This document shows, piece after piece, positions 1 to 9,088 of a DNA stretch of 64,000 bases (positions are counted from its first letter, which is position 1; every line of letters begins with the position of its first letter). Origin of the DNA: Paraburkholderia sp. DHOC27 (GTDB lineage Bacteria > Pseudomonadota > Gammaproteobacteria > Burkholderiales > Burkholderiaceae); assembly GCF_003429005.1 (NCBI RefSeq), contig NZ_QVQV01000001.1, positions 62,001 through 126,000 on the forward strand, written 5' to 3'. Made by a program: the position numbers and the translations under genes. A model generated the notes under the pieces. That model worked only from the letters and a program-made list of their open reading frames with translations, did not search any database and was not told the DNA's origin.

Positions 1-615
1 ATCGTCGATCCGAACGAGGCGCCGTATCGCGGCGATTTACGCCAAGTGGCGTTCGAGACGTTGTGCACCAATCGCGATCTGCCCTTGTTGATGCCGCACG
101 GAGCGGCGCAAGGCGAGCTGACGCTGGACATCGCCGCGCCAGTGTTATCCGCGCGCTGCGTGACGAGGCCGTCACCGCCCACGGCGCCCTGTCTCGACGC
201 AGGCCAGGGTTGGCGGCTGATCGACCAGCTCTCGCTCCACTATCTGTCGCTCTACGATGGCGACGCACATGAGGGCGCCGCCGCACTGCGCGCGCTGCTG
301 ACGCTGCACGTTCCCGCCGGTGACGATGCCGGGCGCCGGCAGATCGCTGGCATCCTCTCGGTCCACGCCACGCCTGTCGTGCGACGCTTGCCCATGCCGG
401 GTCCGATCGCTTTCGGACGGGGCCTGCAAATCGAAGTCGAAGTGGAAGACCACGCGTTTCAGGGCGGCAGCGCCTATCTGCTAGGTCACGTGCTGGACCG
501 TTTCTTTGCCCGTTACGTCTCCATCAACACCTTCGTGCAGACCGTCATGCGCACCACGACGCGCGGCGAAATTGTGCGGCTCTCCCCAAGATGCGGAATC
601 CGGTCGATCTTCTGA
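1..615 (+). CDS. tssF: TssF (VasA/ImpG), T6SS baseplate protein, 5'-truncated
   Basis: The reading frame is open from base 1, so this is the C-terminal 204 residues of a gene that starts upstream of the window. TssF is a baseplate wedge subunit that, with TssE, TssG and TssK, anchors the contractile sheath to the membrane complex. The visible part carries the TssF hallmark around LCTNRDLP and the C-terminal segment of the family (AYLLGHVLDRFFARYVSINTF is the typical end region, about 50 residues before the stop). The stop overlaps the tssG start by 25 bases, so the two are probably translationally coupled. Calling the family is secure; full length cannot be judged. Confidence 0.95.
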   Translation: MVDPNEAPYRGDLRQVAFETLCTNRDLPLLMPHGAAQGELTLDIAAPVLSARCVTRPSPPTAPCLDAGQGWRLIDQLSLHYLSLYDGDAHEGAAALRALLTLHVPAGDDAGRRQIAGILSVHATPVVRRLPMPGPIAFGRGLQIEVEVEDHAFQGGSAYLLGHVLDRFFARYVSINTFVQTVMRTTTRGEIVRLSPRCGIRSIF

Positions 616-1721
616 ACGGCGCCGGCGAGCCGATGCCGCCGCCGTCTGCGCTCAATGCGTCCGCCAAGGCAGACGCACTCGCCGCGTTGTTCGCACAGGT
701 CGGCGCCGCGCCGCATCGCTATGACTTCTTCCACTTGATGCGCCGGGTCGAAGCGTTGACGCCCGATCTTCCGCGGCTAGGCCATGCATCGCGCCCTTCT
801 GCTGAACCGTTGCGGCTCGCTCAGGCCGTCTCGCTCGCGTTCGCGCCCGCACCGCTAGCCAGCCTGACACGCGCGGACGAGCACGGCACCCCCATCGTCC
901 CGCGCCTCGCGCAGCATTTCTTCGGCCTGCTGGGACCGAACGGACCCTTGCCGCTGCATCTCACGGATTTTGCGCGTGAGCGCATCCTGCATCATGGAGA
1001 CCCGACGTTCTCGCGTCTGCTCGACATGCTGTCGCATCGCTTTTTGCTGCTGTTTTACCGCGCGGCGTCGCAAGGGCGGCCGGTCAACCAACTGGATCGC
1101 CCGGACGGGGACCGCTTTGCATTCTATGTGGGCTCGCTGATTGGCCTCGCGGACCCAAGCTGCCGGCAACGCGACGCCGCATCGGATCGGGCCAAGCTGC
1201 ATTTCGCCGGACTCCTGAATATGCAGACGCGGCCGCCCGAAGTGCTCGAAACGCTGATCCGCGCCGTGTTGCGCGTGCCCGCGCGCATCGAACCGTTTTG
1301 CGGACACTGGATGACCCTGGAACCCGGCGAGCGCACCGCGCTGCATACGCAGAGTGTGCACCCGCGCCGCCGCGGCAACCGTACTCACATCGCGCAGTTA
1401 GGATGTGGCGCCGTGCTGGGTTCACGCGTATGGGACCGCCAGCATAAGTTTCGTCTCGTGATCGGACCGCTTTCTCTCGCGCAATACGAGGCATTTTTGC
1501 CCGGCGGAGCTGCACTAGCCACGCTGGTGGCGCTGGTGCGTCAGCAACTGAATCGCGAACTCACATGGGACGCGCAACTGGTGCTGCGCGCGAACGAGGT
1601 GCCCACGGTACGACTCGGCCGTCATGGTGCGTTGGGTTACTCAGCATGGCTCGCAAATCATAGACGTCGGGTGGATGCCGCTGATCTCGCACTCGATGCG
1701 GACGCACGCGTTCCCCTATGA
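591..1721 (+). CDS. tssG: TssG (VasB/ImpH), T6SS baseplate protein
   Basis: The 376-residue protein matches the TssG family in length and in conserved blocks: YDFFHLMRRVE near residue 45, then the HFFGLLGPNGPLPLHLT block near residue 105, then LGYSAWL near the C-terminus. TssG forms baseplate wedges with TssF and contacts TssK. The ATG at 591 lies inside the end of tssF; an ATG at 633 is an alternative that would remove 14 residues. The 108 bases between its stop and clpV contain no gene. Expected to be co-transcribed with tssF and clpV. Confidence 0.95.
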   Translation: MRNPVDLLNGAGEPMPPPSALNASAKADALAALFAQVGAAPHRYDFFHLMRRVEALTPDLPRLGHASRPSAEPLRLAQAVSLAFAPAPLASLTRADEHGTPIVPRLAQHFFGLLGPNGPLPLHLTDFARERILHHGDPTFSRLLDMLSHRFLLLFYRAASQGRPVNQLDRPDGDRFAFYVGSLIGLADPSCRQRDAASDRAKLHFAGLLNMQTRPPEVLETLIRAVLRVPARIEPFCGHWMTLEPGERTALHTQSVHPRRRGNRTHIAQLGCGAVLGSRVWDRQHKFRLVIGPLSLAQYEAFLPGGAALATLVALVRQQLNRELTWDAQLVLRANEVPTVRLGRHGALGYSAWLANHRRRVDAADLALDADARVPL

Positions 1722-1829
1722 AACCGCGGCGCCACTCGCCGCGTTGAAAAAAGCGCGCCCCACACCCGTCTTATTGAATGACGACGTGCGCCTTCGCGCC
1801 GCCCGTCCCACGTTCATGGAGTCTTCACG

Positions 1830-4520
1830 ATGGCGGAAATCAGTCGTGTCGCCTTGTTCGGCAAGCTCAATGCGCTCTGCTACAAGTCCGTCGAAAGCGC
1901 CACCGTATTGTGCAAACTGCGTGGCAATCCCTATGTCGAACTCGCGCATTGGCTCATGCAGATCGTCGAGACGCCCGGCTCCGATCTGCAGCGTCTGATT
2001 ACGCACTACCAGATCGATGCCGCCGTGCTGGCACGTGAAATGACCGTGGCACTCGACCGTCTGCCGCGCGGCGCCACGTCGATCTCCGATATCTCCGAGC
2101 ACGTCACGGATGCCATCGAACGCGCGTGGGTCTACGGCACGCTGTTATTCGGTGCAAACCAGGTGCGCACCGGTCATCTGATGGTTGGCCTGCTCAAGAC
2201 GCCGAGCCTGCGCAACGTACTGCTCGGCGTGTCACGCCAGTTCGAACGGATCAAACTGGAGGACCTGTCGGATCATTTTGTGCGCATCCTCGCAGGCTCC
2301 GCCGAGGAACCCAACGAATCGGACGCGCATAGCGACAAGCCACATGAAGGCGGCGCAGAGCCCGCTCCCGCCAGCATGGGCAAACAGGAAGCGCTCAGGA
2401 AATACGCGACCGACCTCACCGAAAAGGCCCGCAGCGGCAAGCTCGATCCGGTCAGCGGCCGCGATGAGGAAATCCGCCAGATCGTCGACATCCTGATGCG
2501 GCGGCGCCAGAACAATCCGTTGCTCACGGGGGAAGCGGGCGTCGGCAAAACGGCGGTCGTCGAAGGATTCGCGCAACGGCTCGTGCGCGGTGACGTACCG
2601 CCGCCGCTGCAAGGCGTCACACTCATGGCGCTCGACCTCGGCCTGTTGCAGGCAGGCGCCAGCATGAAAGGCGAATTCGAACAGCGTCTGCGTCAAGTGG
2701 TGGAAGAAGTGGAGGCAAGTGCGTCGCCCATCATTCTGTTTATCGACGAGATTCACACGCTCGTCGGTGCAGGTGGCGCAGCGGGTACGGGCGATGCGGC
2801 GAATCTGCTCAAGCCCGCACTCGCACGCGGCGATCTGCGCACCATCGGCGCGACCACGTGGGCCGAATACAAGAAGTACGTCGAAAAAGACCCCGCACTG
2901 ACGCGGCGTTTTCAGGTCGTGCAAGTCCACGAACCCGACGAGATGAAAGCGGTACGCATGTTACGTGGAGTGGCGTCGATGCTCGAAGCGCACCACCGTG
3001 TCCAGTTGCTCGACGAGGCGATCGAAACCGCCGTGCACCTCTCGCACCGCTACATTCCGGCGCGTCAGCTACCGGACAAGGCCGTGAGTCTCCTCGACAC
3101 GGCCTGTGCGCGTGTGGCGGTCAGCCAGCACGCCACGCCACCGCAAGTCGACGATTGCCGTCGCCGTATCGAGGCGCTGACGATCGAAAGCGACATCATC
3201 GCACGCGAGGCAAGTGTGGGCGTCGAGGTCGGTACGCGCAGCACGGAGGTCCTGGCCGCACTGGAGCGCGAGCGCGCCGCACTCGACACGCTGGAAGCGC
3301 GCTGGAACGAAGAGAAGGATGTGGTCGATCAGCTGTTGAAAGTACGCGCCGAATTGCGTGCAGGCGGTGCGCCAGTTGATGAACCACAGTCACAAAACCC
3401 CGACCCGGAACCGCTTGATCCACGCGTCGAGCGCGCTACCCTGCTTGAGCGCCTCGCGCAAATCCAGACGCGTCTCGCGGAGCTGCAAGGCGAAGCGCCG
3501 CTGATTTTGCCCAGCGTCGACGCCGCCGTCGTTGCATCCGTGGTCGCCGACTGGACCGGCATTCCCGTGGGCCGCATGGTCAGGAACGAGATGGCGGCCG
3601 TGCTGAATCTTGCGGAAACACTGGACCGGCGCGTGATCGGTCAGCGCCACGCGCTCGACATGATCGCGAGGCGCATCCAGACCTCCCGCGCACGGCTCGA
3701 CAATCCCGACAAACCCATTGGCGTATTCATGCTGTGCGGCACCTCGGGGGTCGGCAAAACCGAAACCGCGCTCGCGCTCGCCGAAGCGCTCTATGGTGGC
3801 GAGCAAAACGTCATCACCATCAACATGAGCGAGTTTCAGGAAGCGCACACCGTATCGACGCTCAAGGGCGCGCCGCCCGGTTACGTGGGCTACGGCGAAG
3901 GCGGTGTGCTCACCGAGGCGGTGCGGCGGCGTCCCTACAGCGTGGTATTGCTCGACGAAGTCGAAAAGGCCCACCCGGACGTGCACGAAATCTTCTTTCA
4001 GGTCTTCGACAAGGGCTGGATGGAAGATGGCGAGGGGCGCTACATCGACTTCAAGAACACCATCATTCTGCTGACCTCGAATGTGGGCTCCGAGATCATC
4101 ATGCGTCTGTGCCGCGATCCCGAGCACATTCCCGCGCCCGATACGCTCGCCACCGCGTTGCGCGAGCCCTTGCTCGAGGTATTTCCCGCGGCGCTGCTCG
4201 GCCGCGTCGTTACGGTGCCGTACTATCTGCTCTCCGATGCGATGATGGCCAACATCGTGCGCCTGCAACTGGAGCGCATCCGCAAGCGCATCGCGGAGAA
4301 CCACGGCGTACCGTTCGACTACGACGATACTGCCGTCAGCCTGATCGTATCGCGCTGCACCGAGGCGGAATCCGGTGGCCGCGTTATCGACGCGTTGCTC
4401 ACCAACACCGTGTTGCCACGTATATCCAACGAATACCTGACGCGTTTAAGCGAAGGCGCTGCGCTCAGGCGCATCGGCCTCTCGGCCACGGCAGGCGAAT
4501 TCCACTATGCGTTCGACTGA
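1830..4520 (+). CDS. clpV: ClpV/TssH, T6SS sheath-disassembly AAA+ ATPase
   Basis: The 896-residue Hsp100 protein recycles contracted TssB/TssC sheaths. Visible parts are an N-terminal ClpV domain (about 1-165), a first AAA module with Walker A GEAGVGKT (about 234-241) and Walker B FIDEIHTL, a coiled middle region rich in Glu, Arg and Leu (about 440-560), and a second AAA module with Walker A GTSGVGKT (about 637-644) and Walker B LLDEVEKAH. Length fits ClpV rather than ClpB, and the position after tssG in a T6SS locus decides between them. The start is supported by GGAG nine bases upstream. It is followed after 27 bases by the FHA gene. Confidence 0.97.
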   Translation: MAEISRVALFGKLNALCYKSVESATVLCKLRGNPYVELAHWLMQIVETPGSDLQRLITHYQIDAAVLAREMTVALDRLPRGATSISDISEHVTDAIERAWVYGTLLFGANQVRTGHLMVGLLKTPSLRNVLLGVSRQFERIKLEDLSDHFVRILAGSAEEPNESDAHSDKPHEGGAEPAPASMGKQEALRKYATDLTEKARSGKLDPVSGRDEEIRQIVDILMRRRQNNPLLTGEAGVGKTAVVEGFAQRLVRGDVPPPLQGVTLMALDLGLLQAGASMKGEFEQRLRQVVEEVEASASPIILFIDEIHTLVGAGGAAGTGDAANLLKPALARGDLRTIGATTWAEYKKYVEKDPALTRRFQVVQVHEPDEMKAVRMLRGVASMLEAHHRVQLLDEAIETAVHLSHRYIPARQLPDKAVSLLDTACARVAVSQHATPPQVDDCRRRIEALTIESDIIAREASVGVEVGTRSTEVLAALERERAALDTLEARWNEEKDVVDQLLKVRAELRAGGAPVDEPQSQNPDPEPLDPRVERATLLERLAQIQTRLAELQGEAPLILPSVDAAVVASVVADWTGIPVGRMVRNEMAAVLNLAETLDRRVIGQRHALDMIARRIQTSRARLDNPDKPIGVFMLCGTSGVGKTETALALAEALYGGEQNVITINMSEFQEAHTVSTLKGAPPGYVGYGEGGVLTEAVRRRPYSVVLLDEVEKAHPDVHEIFFQVFDKGWMEDGEGRYIDFKNTIILLTSNVGSEIIMRLCRDPEHIPAPDTLATALREPLLEVFPAALLGRVVTVPYYLLSDAMMANIVRLQLERIRKRIAENHGVPFDYDDTAVSLIVSRCTEAESGGRVIDALLTNTVLPRISNEYLTRLSEGAALRRIGLSATAGEFHYAFD

Positions 4521-4547
4521 CGCGCGACCAAGGGCGGAGTTCATTCG

Positions 4548-6026
4548 ATGTTGACGCTGACGGTCACGCACTTCAATGGCAAACCGCCTCTCCAGCGGAT
4601 CGCAGCCACGTTCGACAACGAAGGTGGCACGATTGGCCGTGCGGAGACGAACCAGTTGGTGCTCGAAGACGCGGAGCGCACCGTCTCCCGCGTGCATGCA
4701 CAGATCGTGTGGCGCGAAGGACGATACCGATTGATTGATCGCGGCAGCAATCCGGCGCTGGTGAACGGTACGCCGCTCGAACCCGGTGAAGAAATCGTCG
4801 TCGCAGAAGGTGACGAAGTGCAGATCGGTGGCTACCAGTTACGCGCGACGCTCGATGGCGACCGCGAACCACTCAACTCAAACGCCGATCCGTTTGCCGA
4901 CATTTTCGGTGACGCCGCACCTGCCTCGCCCACCCAACGCAAAGGCTACGATCCCGACGATCTTGACGAACTGTTGCGCCCGGCCCCCGATCGCGTCGAC
5001 GCAGTACTGCAACCGCAAAGACCATCCTCACTGCTGCCGGATGATCTGGACCTGGGTTTGAACGACCCCGTCGCGAATCGCAGCATCGACGAACTGTTCG
5101 ATCTCGGTCCCGGCGCTGATCTCGACAGCCTCGATCATCGTGACCCTCGCGACTTGAAACAGCGTGGATCGCCAATCGACGACCCGCTCTGTGCGCCCAA
5201 CACCGCCAACGATGCCGATCCGTTTGCGAGCCTCACTGCCTCGAAACGCGCCGATGCACCACCGCCTACGCAGCCGGATCGCGGCTCGGAACTGCACAGC
5301 GCGTTTCCCTTACCGCGCATGCGGCAAGCGCAAGCACAGACACAAGCGCAAGCGCAGCCAAAGCAACCGCGTGACGCCGAACGACATGAGCCCACCTGGC
5401 GCAACGCAGATGAAGCGCCGCCAGCAGACCAGCGCGCCTTACTTGAAGCGTTTTTGCATGGCCTCGCGGCACCCCATCTTCGGATCGACGCGTTGAGCCC
5501 AGCCCTGATGCAATTGATCGGCACCCTGTTGCGCGAAGCCACCCAAGGCACACTCGATCTGCTGGTGGCGCGCGCGGCGACACGCCGCGAAATGCGCACC
5601 GATGCCACCATGATCGTCGCGACAGGCAACAATCCACTGAAGTTTTCGCCAGACGTGGAGACCGCACTCGGTCATCTGTTGAATGCGCCCACGCGCGGTT
5701 TCATGCCGGCGCCGGTGGCACTCGCTGATGCCTATGACGATCTGCGGGCGCATCAGGTGGGTTTCGTTGCCGGCATGCGCGCCGCGCTCGACGGCGTGTT
5801 CGAGCGCTTCGAACCCGCGCGCATCGAAGCACGCCTGACCCAGCATTCGTTGCTCGACGCGTTGCTGCCGAACCTGAACCGCCGCGCGCAGTGCTGGAAC
5901 CTGTTTGCCGACCTGTATGCGCAACTCTCACGCGAAGCCGCGGACGATTTTCACGCGCTGTTCGGCAAGGCCTTCGTCGAAGCGTACGAAGCACAAATAG
6001 ACCGCCTGAAACAACGCAAGCCATGA
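4548..6026 (+). CDS. tagH: TagH/Fha, T6SS-associated FHA-domain protein
   Basis: The 492-residue protein has an N-terminal forkhead-associated domain (about 25-95) with the phosphothreonine-binding pattern: GTIGRAETNQ, then SRVHAQ, then the NG of LVNGTPL. A Pro/Asp-rich linker with a Gln/Ala-rich stretch (QAQTQAQAQ) follows, then the TagH-type C-terminal domain (about 300-480). In T6SS loci of the threonine-phosphorylation type, this protein is the target of the PpkA kinase and the PppA phosphatase and licenses secretion. Both enzymes are encoded in this window, which supports that role. It lies in the tssF-tssG-clpV operon; the next gene begins 37 bases later. Confidence 0.93.
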   Translation: MLTLTVTHFNGKPPLQRIAATFDNEGGTIGRAETNQLVLEDAERTVSRVHAQIVWREGRYRLIDRGSNPALVNGTPLEPGEEIVVAEGDEVQIGGYQLRATLDGDREPLNSNADPFADIFGDAAPASPTQRKGYDPDDLDELLRPAPDRVDAVLQPQRPSSLLPDDLDLGLNDPVANRSIDELFDLGPGADLDSLDHRDPRDLKQRGSPIDDPLCAPNTANDADPFASLTASKRADAPPPTQPDRGSELHSAFPLPRMRQAQAQTQAQAQPKQPRDAERHEPTWRNADEAPPADQRALLEAFLHGLAAPHLRIDALSPALMQLIGTLLREATQGTLDLLVARAATRREMRTDATMIVATGNNPLKFSPDVETALGHLLNAPTRGFMPAPVALADAYDDLRAHQVGFVAGMRAALDGVFERFEPARIEARLTQHSLLDALLPNLNRRAQCWNLFADLYAQLSREAADDFHALFGKAFVEAYEAQIDRLKQRKP

Positions 6027-6063
6027 GCCGCACGTTTGCGGACGGTATGCGCCGGAGGACATC

Positions 6064-6843
6064 GTGCAATTGCAAACCGCGAGCGTAAGCGATGCCGGTG
6101 GCCGCAGCCGCAATGAAGACGCTCACGGCGAGTGGCGCGCTCAAGCGCTCTTTGCGTGCGTCGTCGCGGACGGCGCCGGGGGACATGGCGCCGGCGACAT
6201 CGCGTCGCGCATCGTGGTGGATACAGTGCAGGCCGAACTCGGACGGGTCGCCACAGCGGGAATGGCGCTGAACGCCGCGAATCTGATGCGTATTTTGTTG
6301 CGCGCCAATGACGCCATTATCGACGCTCAGGAGGCCGGCAGTGAGCGGGAGAATATGCGCTCGACCGCCGCACTCTTCGCCATTGATGAGCAGGCGCAAT
6401 CCGCCACGTGGGCGCACTGCGGTGACACACGCGTCTATTGTTTCCGCAACGGCGTGACGAGAATTCAAACGCAGGACCACAGTCTCGTGCAGAGCATGCT
6501 CGATGCAAATCTTCTAGCCAAAGAGGATGCGCGGCATCATCCACGCCGCAACGTACTGTTTTCGGCGCTCGGTACCGCCGATGATCTCTCCATCGCAGTC
6601 TCGGGTGAGCCCTTCCCCCTCGCGGAAGGCGATGCGTTTTTGCTGTGCACCGATGGCTTTTGGGAATACGTGGAAGAGACGGAGATGATCGAAGCCATCG
6701 GCAGCAGTATTACCGCCGGTGCATGGCTCGATGCTCTCGCGGCACGCGTACGCGCGAATGCGCCTAAGGGACACGACAACTTCACCGCAACGGCCGTCTG
6801 GATCGGCGAGCCGCAGCAAAGCACGATATTGAAGCTGCGCTAA
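6064..6843 (+). CDS. pppA: PppA-type PP2C protein phosphatase of the T6SS
   Basis: The 259-residue protein has all the PPM/PP2C motifs: SRNEDA near the N-terminus, VVADGAGGHGAGD with the metal-binding Asp, WAHCGDTRV, LLCTDGFWEYV and the final GHDNFTA. It should dephosphorylate the FHA protein encoded just upstream, opposing the kinase at 27917-29911. The start is a GTG; no in-frame ATG lies before the SRNED motif. It ends the + strand unit and is convergent with tssC. The 94-base gap between them contains the 8-base inverted repeat GCGCCGCT/AGCGGCGC (6845-6852, 6890-6897), which is too widely spaced to call a terminator confidently. Confidence 0.93.
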   Translation: MQLQTASVSDAGGRSRNEDAHGEWRAQALFACVVADGAGGHGAGDIASRIVVDTVQAELGRVATAGMALNAANLMRILLRANDAIIDAQEAGSERENMRSTAALFAIDEQAQSATWAHCGDTRVYCFRNGVTRIQTQDHSLVQSMLDANLLAKEDARHHPRRNVLFSALGTADDLSIAVSGEPFPLAEGDAFLLCTDGFWEYVEETEMIEAIGSSITAGAWLDALAARVRANAPKGHDNFTATAVWIGEPQQSTILKLR

Positions 6844-6937
6844 GGCGCCGCTACCGTTGGGCCATCAAACCAGACTGGCGACCACGATCAGCGGCGCTAC
6901 TTAATAACTACTGTGAATTCAGCCCGGCAGCGCTTTT

Positions 6938-8443
6938 TCAGGCCGCCGCCTTCGCCGACGGCAAACGCGACACCAGCCGCAACGACACCGTCAGCCCTTC
7001 GAGCTGATAATGCGGCCGCAGATAAAACGTCGACGTGTAGTAACCCGGCGCGCCTTCCACCTCCTGCACCTTCACTTCGGCGGCCGCGAGCGGCTTTTGC
7101 GACTTGGTGATCTCGGATGAGTTCGCCGGATCGCCGTCGACGTATTGCGTAATCCAGCGGTTCAGCCAGATCTCCATGTCCGAACGTTCCTTGAAGGTGC
7201 CGATCTTGTCACGCACGATACATTTCAGGTAGTGCGCAAAGCGATTGCATGCAAACAGATACGGCAGCCGTGCCGCCAGCGCTGCGTTGGCAGTCGCATC
7301 CGGGTCTTCGTATTCAAAGGGCTTTTGCAACGATTGCGCGCCAATGAAGGCGGCGAAATCCGAGTTCTTGCGGTGGATGAGCGGCATGAAGCCATTCTTC
7401 GCCAACTCCGCCTCGCGACGATCGGAGATCGCGATCTCCGTGGGGCACTTCATGTCCACGCCGCCGTCGTCGGTCGGGAACGTATGCACGGGCAGACCTT
7501 CCACCGCGCCGCCCGATTCCACGCCGCGAATCCGCGAGCACCATCCATACAGCTTGAACGAGCGGTTGATATTCACGGCCATCGCATACGCCGCGTTGGC
7601 CCACGCATACTTGTTGTGATCGGCCGAACCGGTGTCTTCCTCGAAATCGAATTCGTCCACGGGCGCCGTGCGCGCGCCATACGGCACACGTGCGAGAAAG
7701 CGCGGCATGGCAAGGCCAATATAGCGGGCGTCCTCGGATTCACGCAGCGAACGCCAGCTTGCATATTCCGGGGTGCCGAATATTTTTGTCAGATCGCGTG
7801 GATTGGCGAGTTCCTGCCACGAGTCCATCTGCAGCAAACCAGGGTCGGCCGCCGCGATAAACGGCGCATGCGCCGAGGCCGCAATCTTGGACATTTCGCC
7901 AAGCAGTTCGACATCCGGCGGATTCTGGTTGAAGTAATAGTCGCCCACCAGTGCGCCGAACGGCTCGCCGCCGAACTGACCATACTCTTCTTCATAGACA
8001 CGCTTGAACAACGGACTCTGATCCCATGCAATGCCCTTATAGCGCTTGAGCGTCTTGCCGAGATCCTTCTTCGAGATGTTCATCACACGGATCTTGAGCA
8101 TCTCGTCCGTTTCCGTGTTGTTGATCAGGTAATGCAAGCCGCGCCACGATCCTTCGAGTTTCTGAAAGTCCGGGTGGTGCATGACCTCGTTCACCTGTTC
8201 GGTGAGCTTGGCGTCGATTTCGGCAATCATGCTCTGGATCGTACGGATCGCGTCGCCGGAAATCAGTTGCGTCTTGGAGAGTGCCTGTTGCGCGAGCGTT
8301 TGCACGGCCGTCTGCACGGCGTTCATCGCTTCGTCGCTCTTCGGGCGAAACTCCTTGTTCAGGAGCGCGGCGAGATCGCCACCTTCGAGCGTGCTCGCCG
8401 GTTGCTCGACCGATACGTCGGCGGACTTCGGAATATCAGACAT
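6938..8443 (-). CDS. tssC: TssC (VipB/ImpD), T6SS contractile sheath large subunit
   Basis: This is a 501-residue sheath protein that forms the contractile tube with TssB. Characteristic segments include FQKLEGSWRGLHYL in the N-terminal third, PFGALVGDYYF, EYASWRSLRES and the C-terminal FYLRPHYQLEGL (residues about 470-485). The length is normal for TssC. The ATG at 8443 is preceded by AGGGA seven bases away, and the gene follows tssB after 42 bases. It is the last gene of the - strand unit. Confidence 0.97.
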   Translation of the reverse strand: MSDIPKSADVSVEQPASTLEGGDLAALLNKEFRPKSDEAMNAVQTAVQTLAQQALSKTQLISGDAIRTIQSMIAEIDAKLTEQVNEVMHHPDFQKLEGSWRGLHYLINNTETDEMLKIRVMNISKKDLGKTLKRYKGIAWDQSPLFKRVYEEEYGQFGGEPFGALVGDYYFNQNPPDVELLGEMSKIAASAHAPFIAAADPGLLQMDSWQELANPRDLTKIFGTPEYASWRSLRESEDARYIGLAMPRFLARVPYGARTAPVDEFDFEEDTGSADHNKYAWANAAYAMAVNINRSFKLYGWCSRIRGVESGGAVEGLPVHTFPTDDGGVDMKCPTEIAISDRREAELAKNGFMPLIHRKNSDFAAFIGAQSLQKPFEYEDPDATANAALAARLPYLFACNRFAHYLKCIVRDKIGTFKERSDMEIWLNRWITQYVDGDPANSSEITKSQKPLAAAEVKVQEVEGAPGYYTSTFYLRPHYQLEGLTVSLRLVSRLPSAKAAA

Positions 8444-8485
8444 GTTGGTGTCCCTTCAAAGGGAAGCTGCGGCACGCGCCGCGCC

Positions 8486-8995
8486 TCATTCGGCCTCGGC
8501 CGCCGGTTTTTGCGCAGCGCTTGCCAACGTCTGCAATAGCGCGGGATCTTCGAGCACACGCGCAATCAATTCTTCCGCGCCCGTTTTGCCGTCCATATAC
8601 GTGACGAGGTTGGCCAGTTGCGTGCGCGCTTCCAGCAAGCGGTTCAACGCATCCACCTTGCGCGCAACGGCTGCCGGCGAAAAGTCATCCATGTTCTCGA
8701 ACGTGATGTCGACGCTGAGATTGCCCTGCCCCGTCAAGGTATTCGGCACCTGGAAGGCGACGCGTGGATTCATCGCTTTCATGCGACTGTCGAAGTTGTC
8801 GATGTCGATTTCCTGAAACTTGCGCTCGCCAACCGGCGGCAGCGGTTCGGCGGGTTTGCCCGACAGATCGGCAAGCACGGCCATCACGAACGGCAACTGG
8901 ATCTTGCGTTCACTGCCATATGTTTCGACGTCGTACTCGATCTGCACGCGCGGCGCGCGATTGCGGGCGATAAACTTCTGACTGCTGGTTGCCAT
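8486..8995 (-). CDS. tssB: TssB (VipA/ImpC), T6SS contractile sheath small subunit
   Basis: The 169-residue small sheath subunit pairs with TssC. The N-terminal SSQKFIARNRAPRVQIEYDV and the segment LPFVMAVLADLSG (about 40-52) are typical. The translation start has a very strong ribosome-binding site (GGGAGGGG four bases before ATG), stronger than that of any neighbour, as expected for an abundant structural protein. It lies 93 bases after the tssA stop and 42 bases before tssC. Confidence 0.97.
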   Translation of the reverse strand: MATSSQKFIARNRAPRVQIEYDVETYGSERKIQLPFVMAVLADLSGKPAEPLPPVGERKFQEIDIDNFDSRMKAMNPRVAFQVPNTLTGQGNLSVDITFENMDDFSPAAVARKVDALNRLLEARTQLANLVTYMDGKTGAEELIARVLEDPALLQTLASAAQKPAAEAE

Positions 8996-9088
8996 GACCC
9001 CTCCCTGCGTGTACGGGACCCACTCCTCTAAGACGAACGGTTTGCTCTCAATTGAAAGCCCTGTCGTCTGGCAATGCGAAAACGTCCT

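Noticed and set aside
6845..6897. Inverted repeat between pppA and tssC as terminator
   Set aside because: Arms of only 8 bases are 37 bases apart and lack a T-run, so pairing is too weak to call.
7145..8539. 464-codon open frame antisense to tssC
   Set aside because: His/Arg-rich shadow with no family features; tssC on the other strand is unambiguous.
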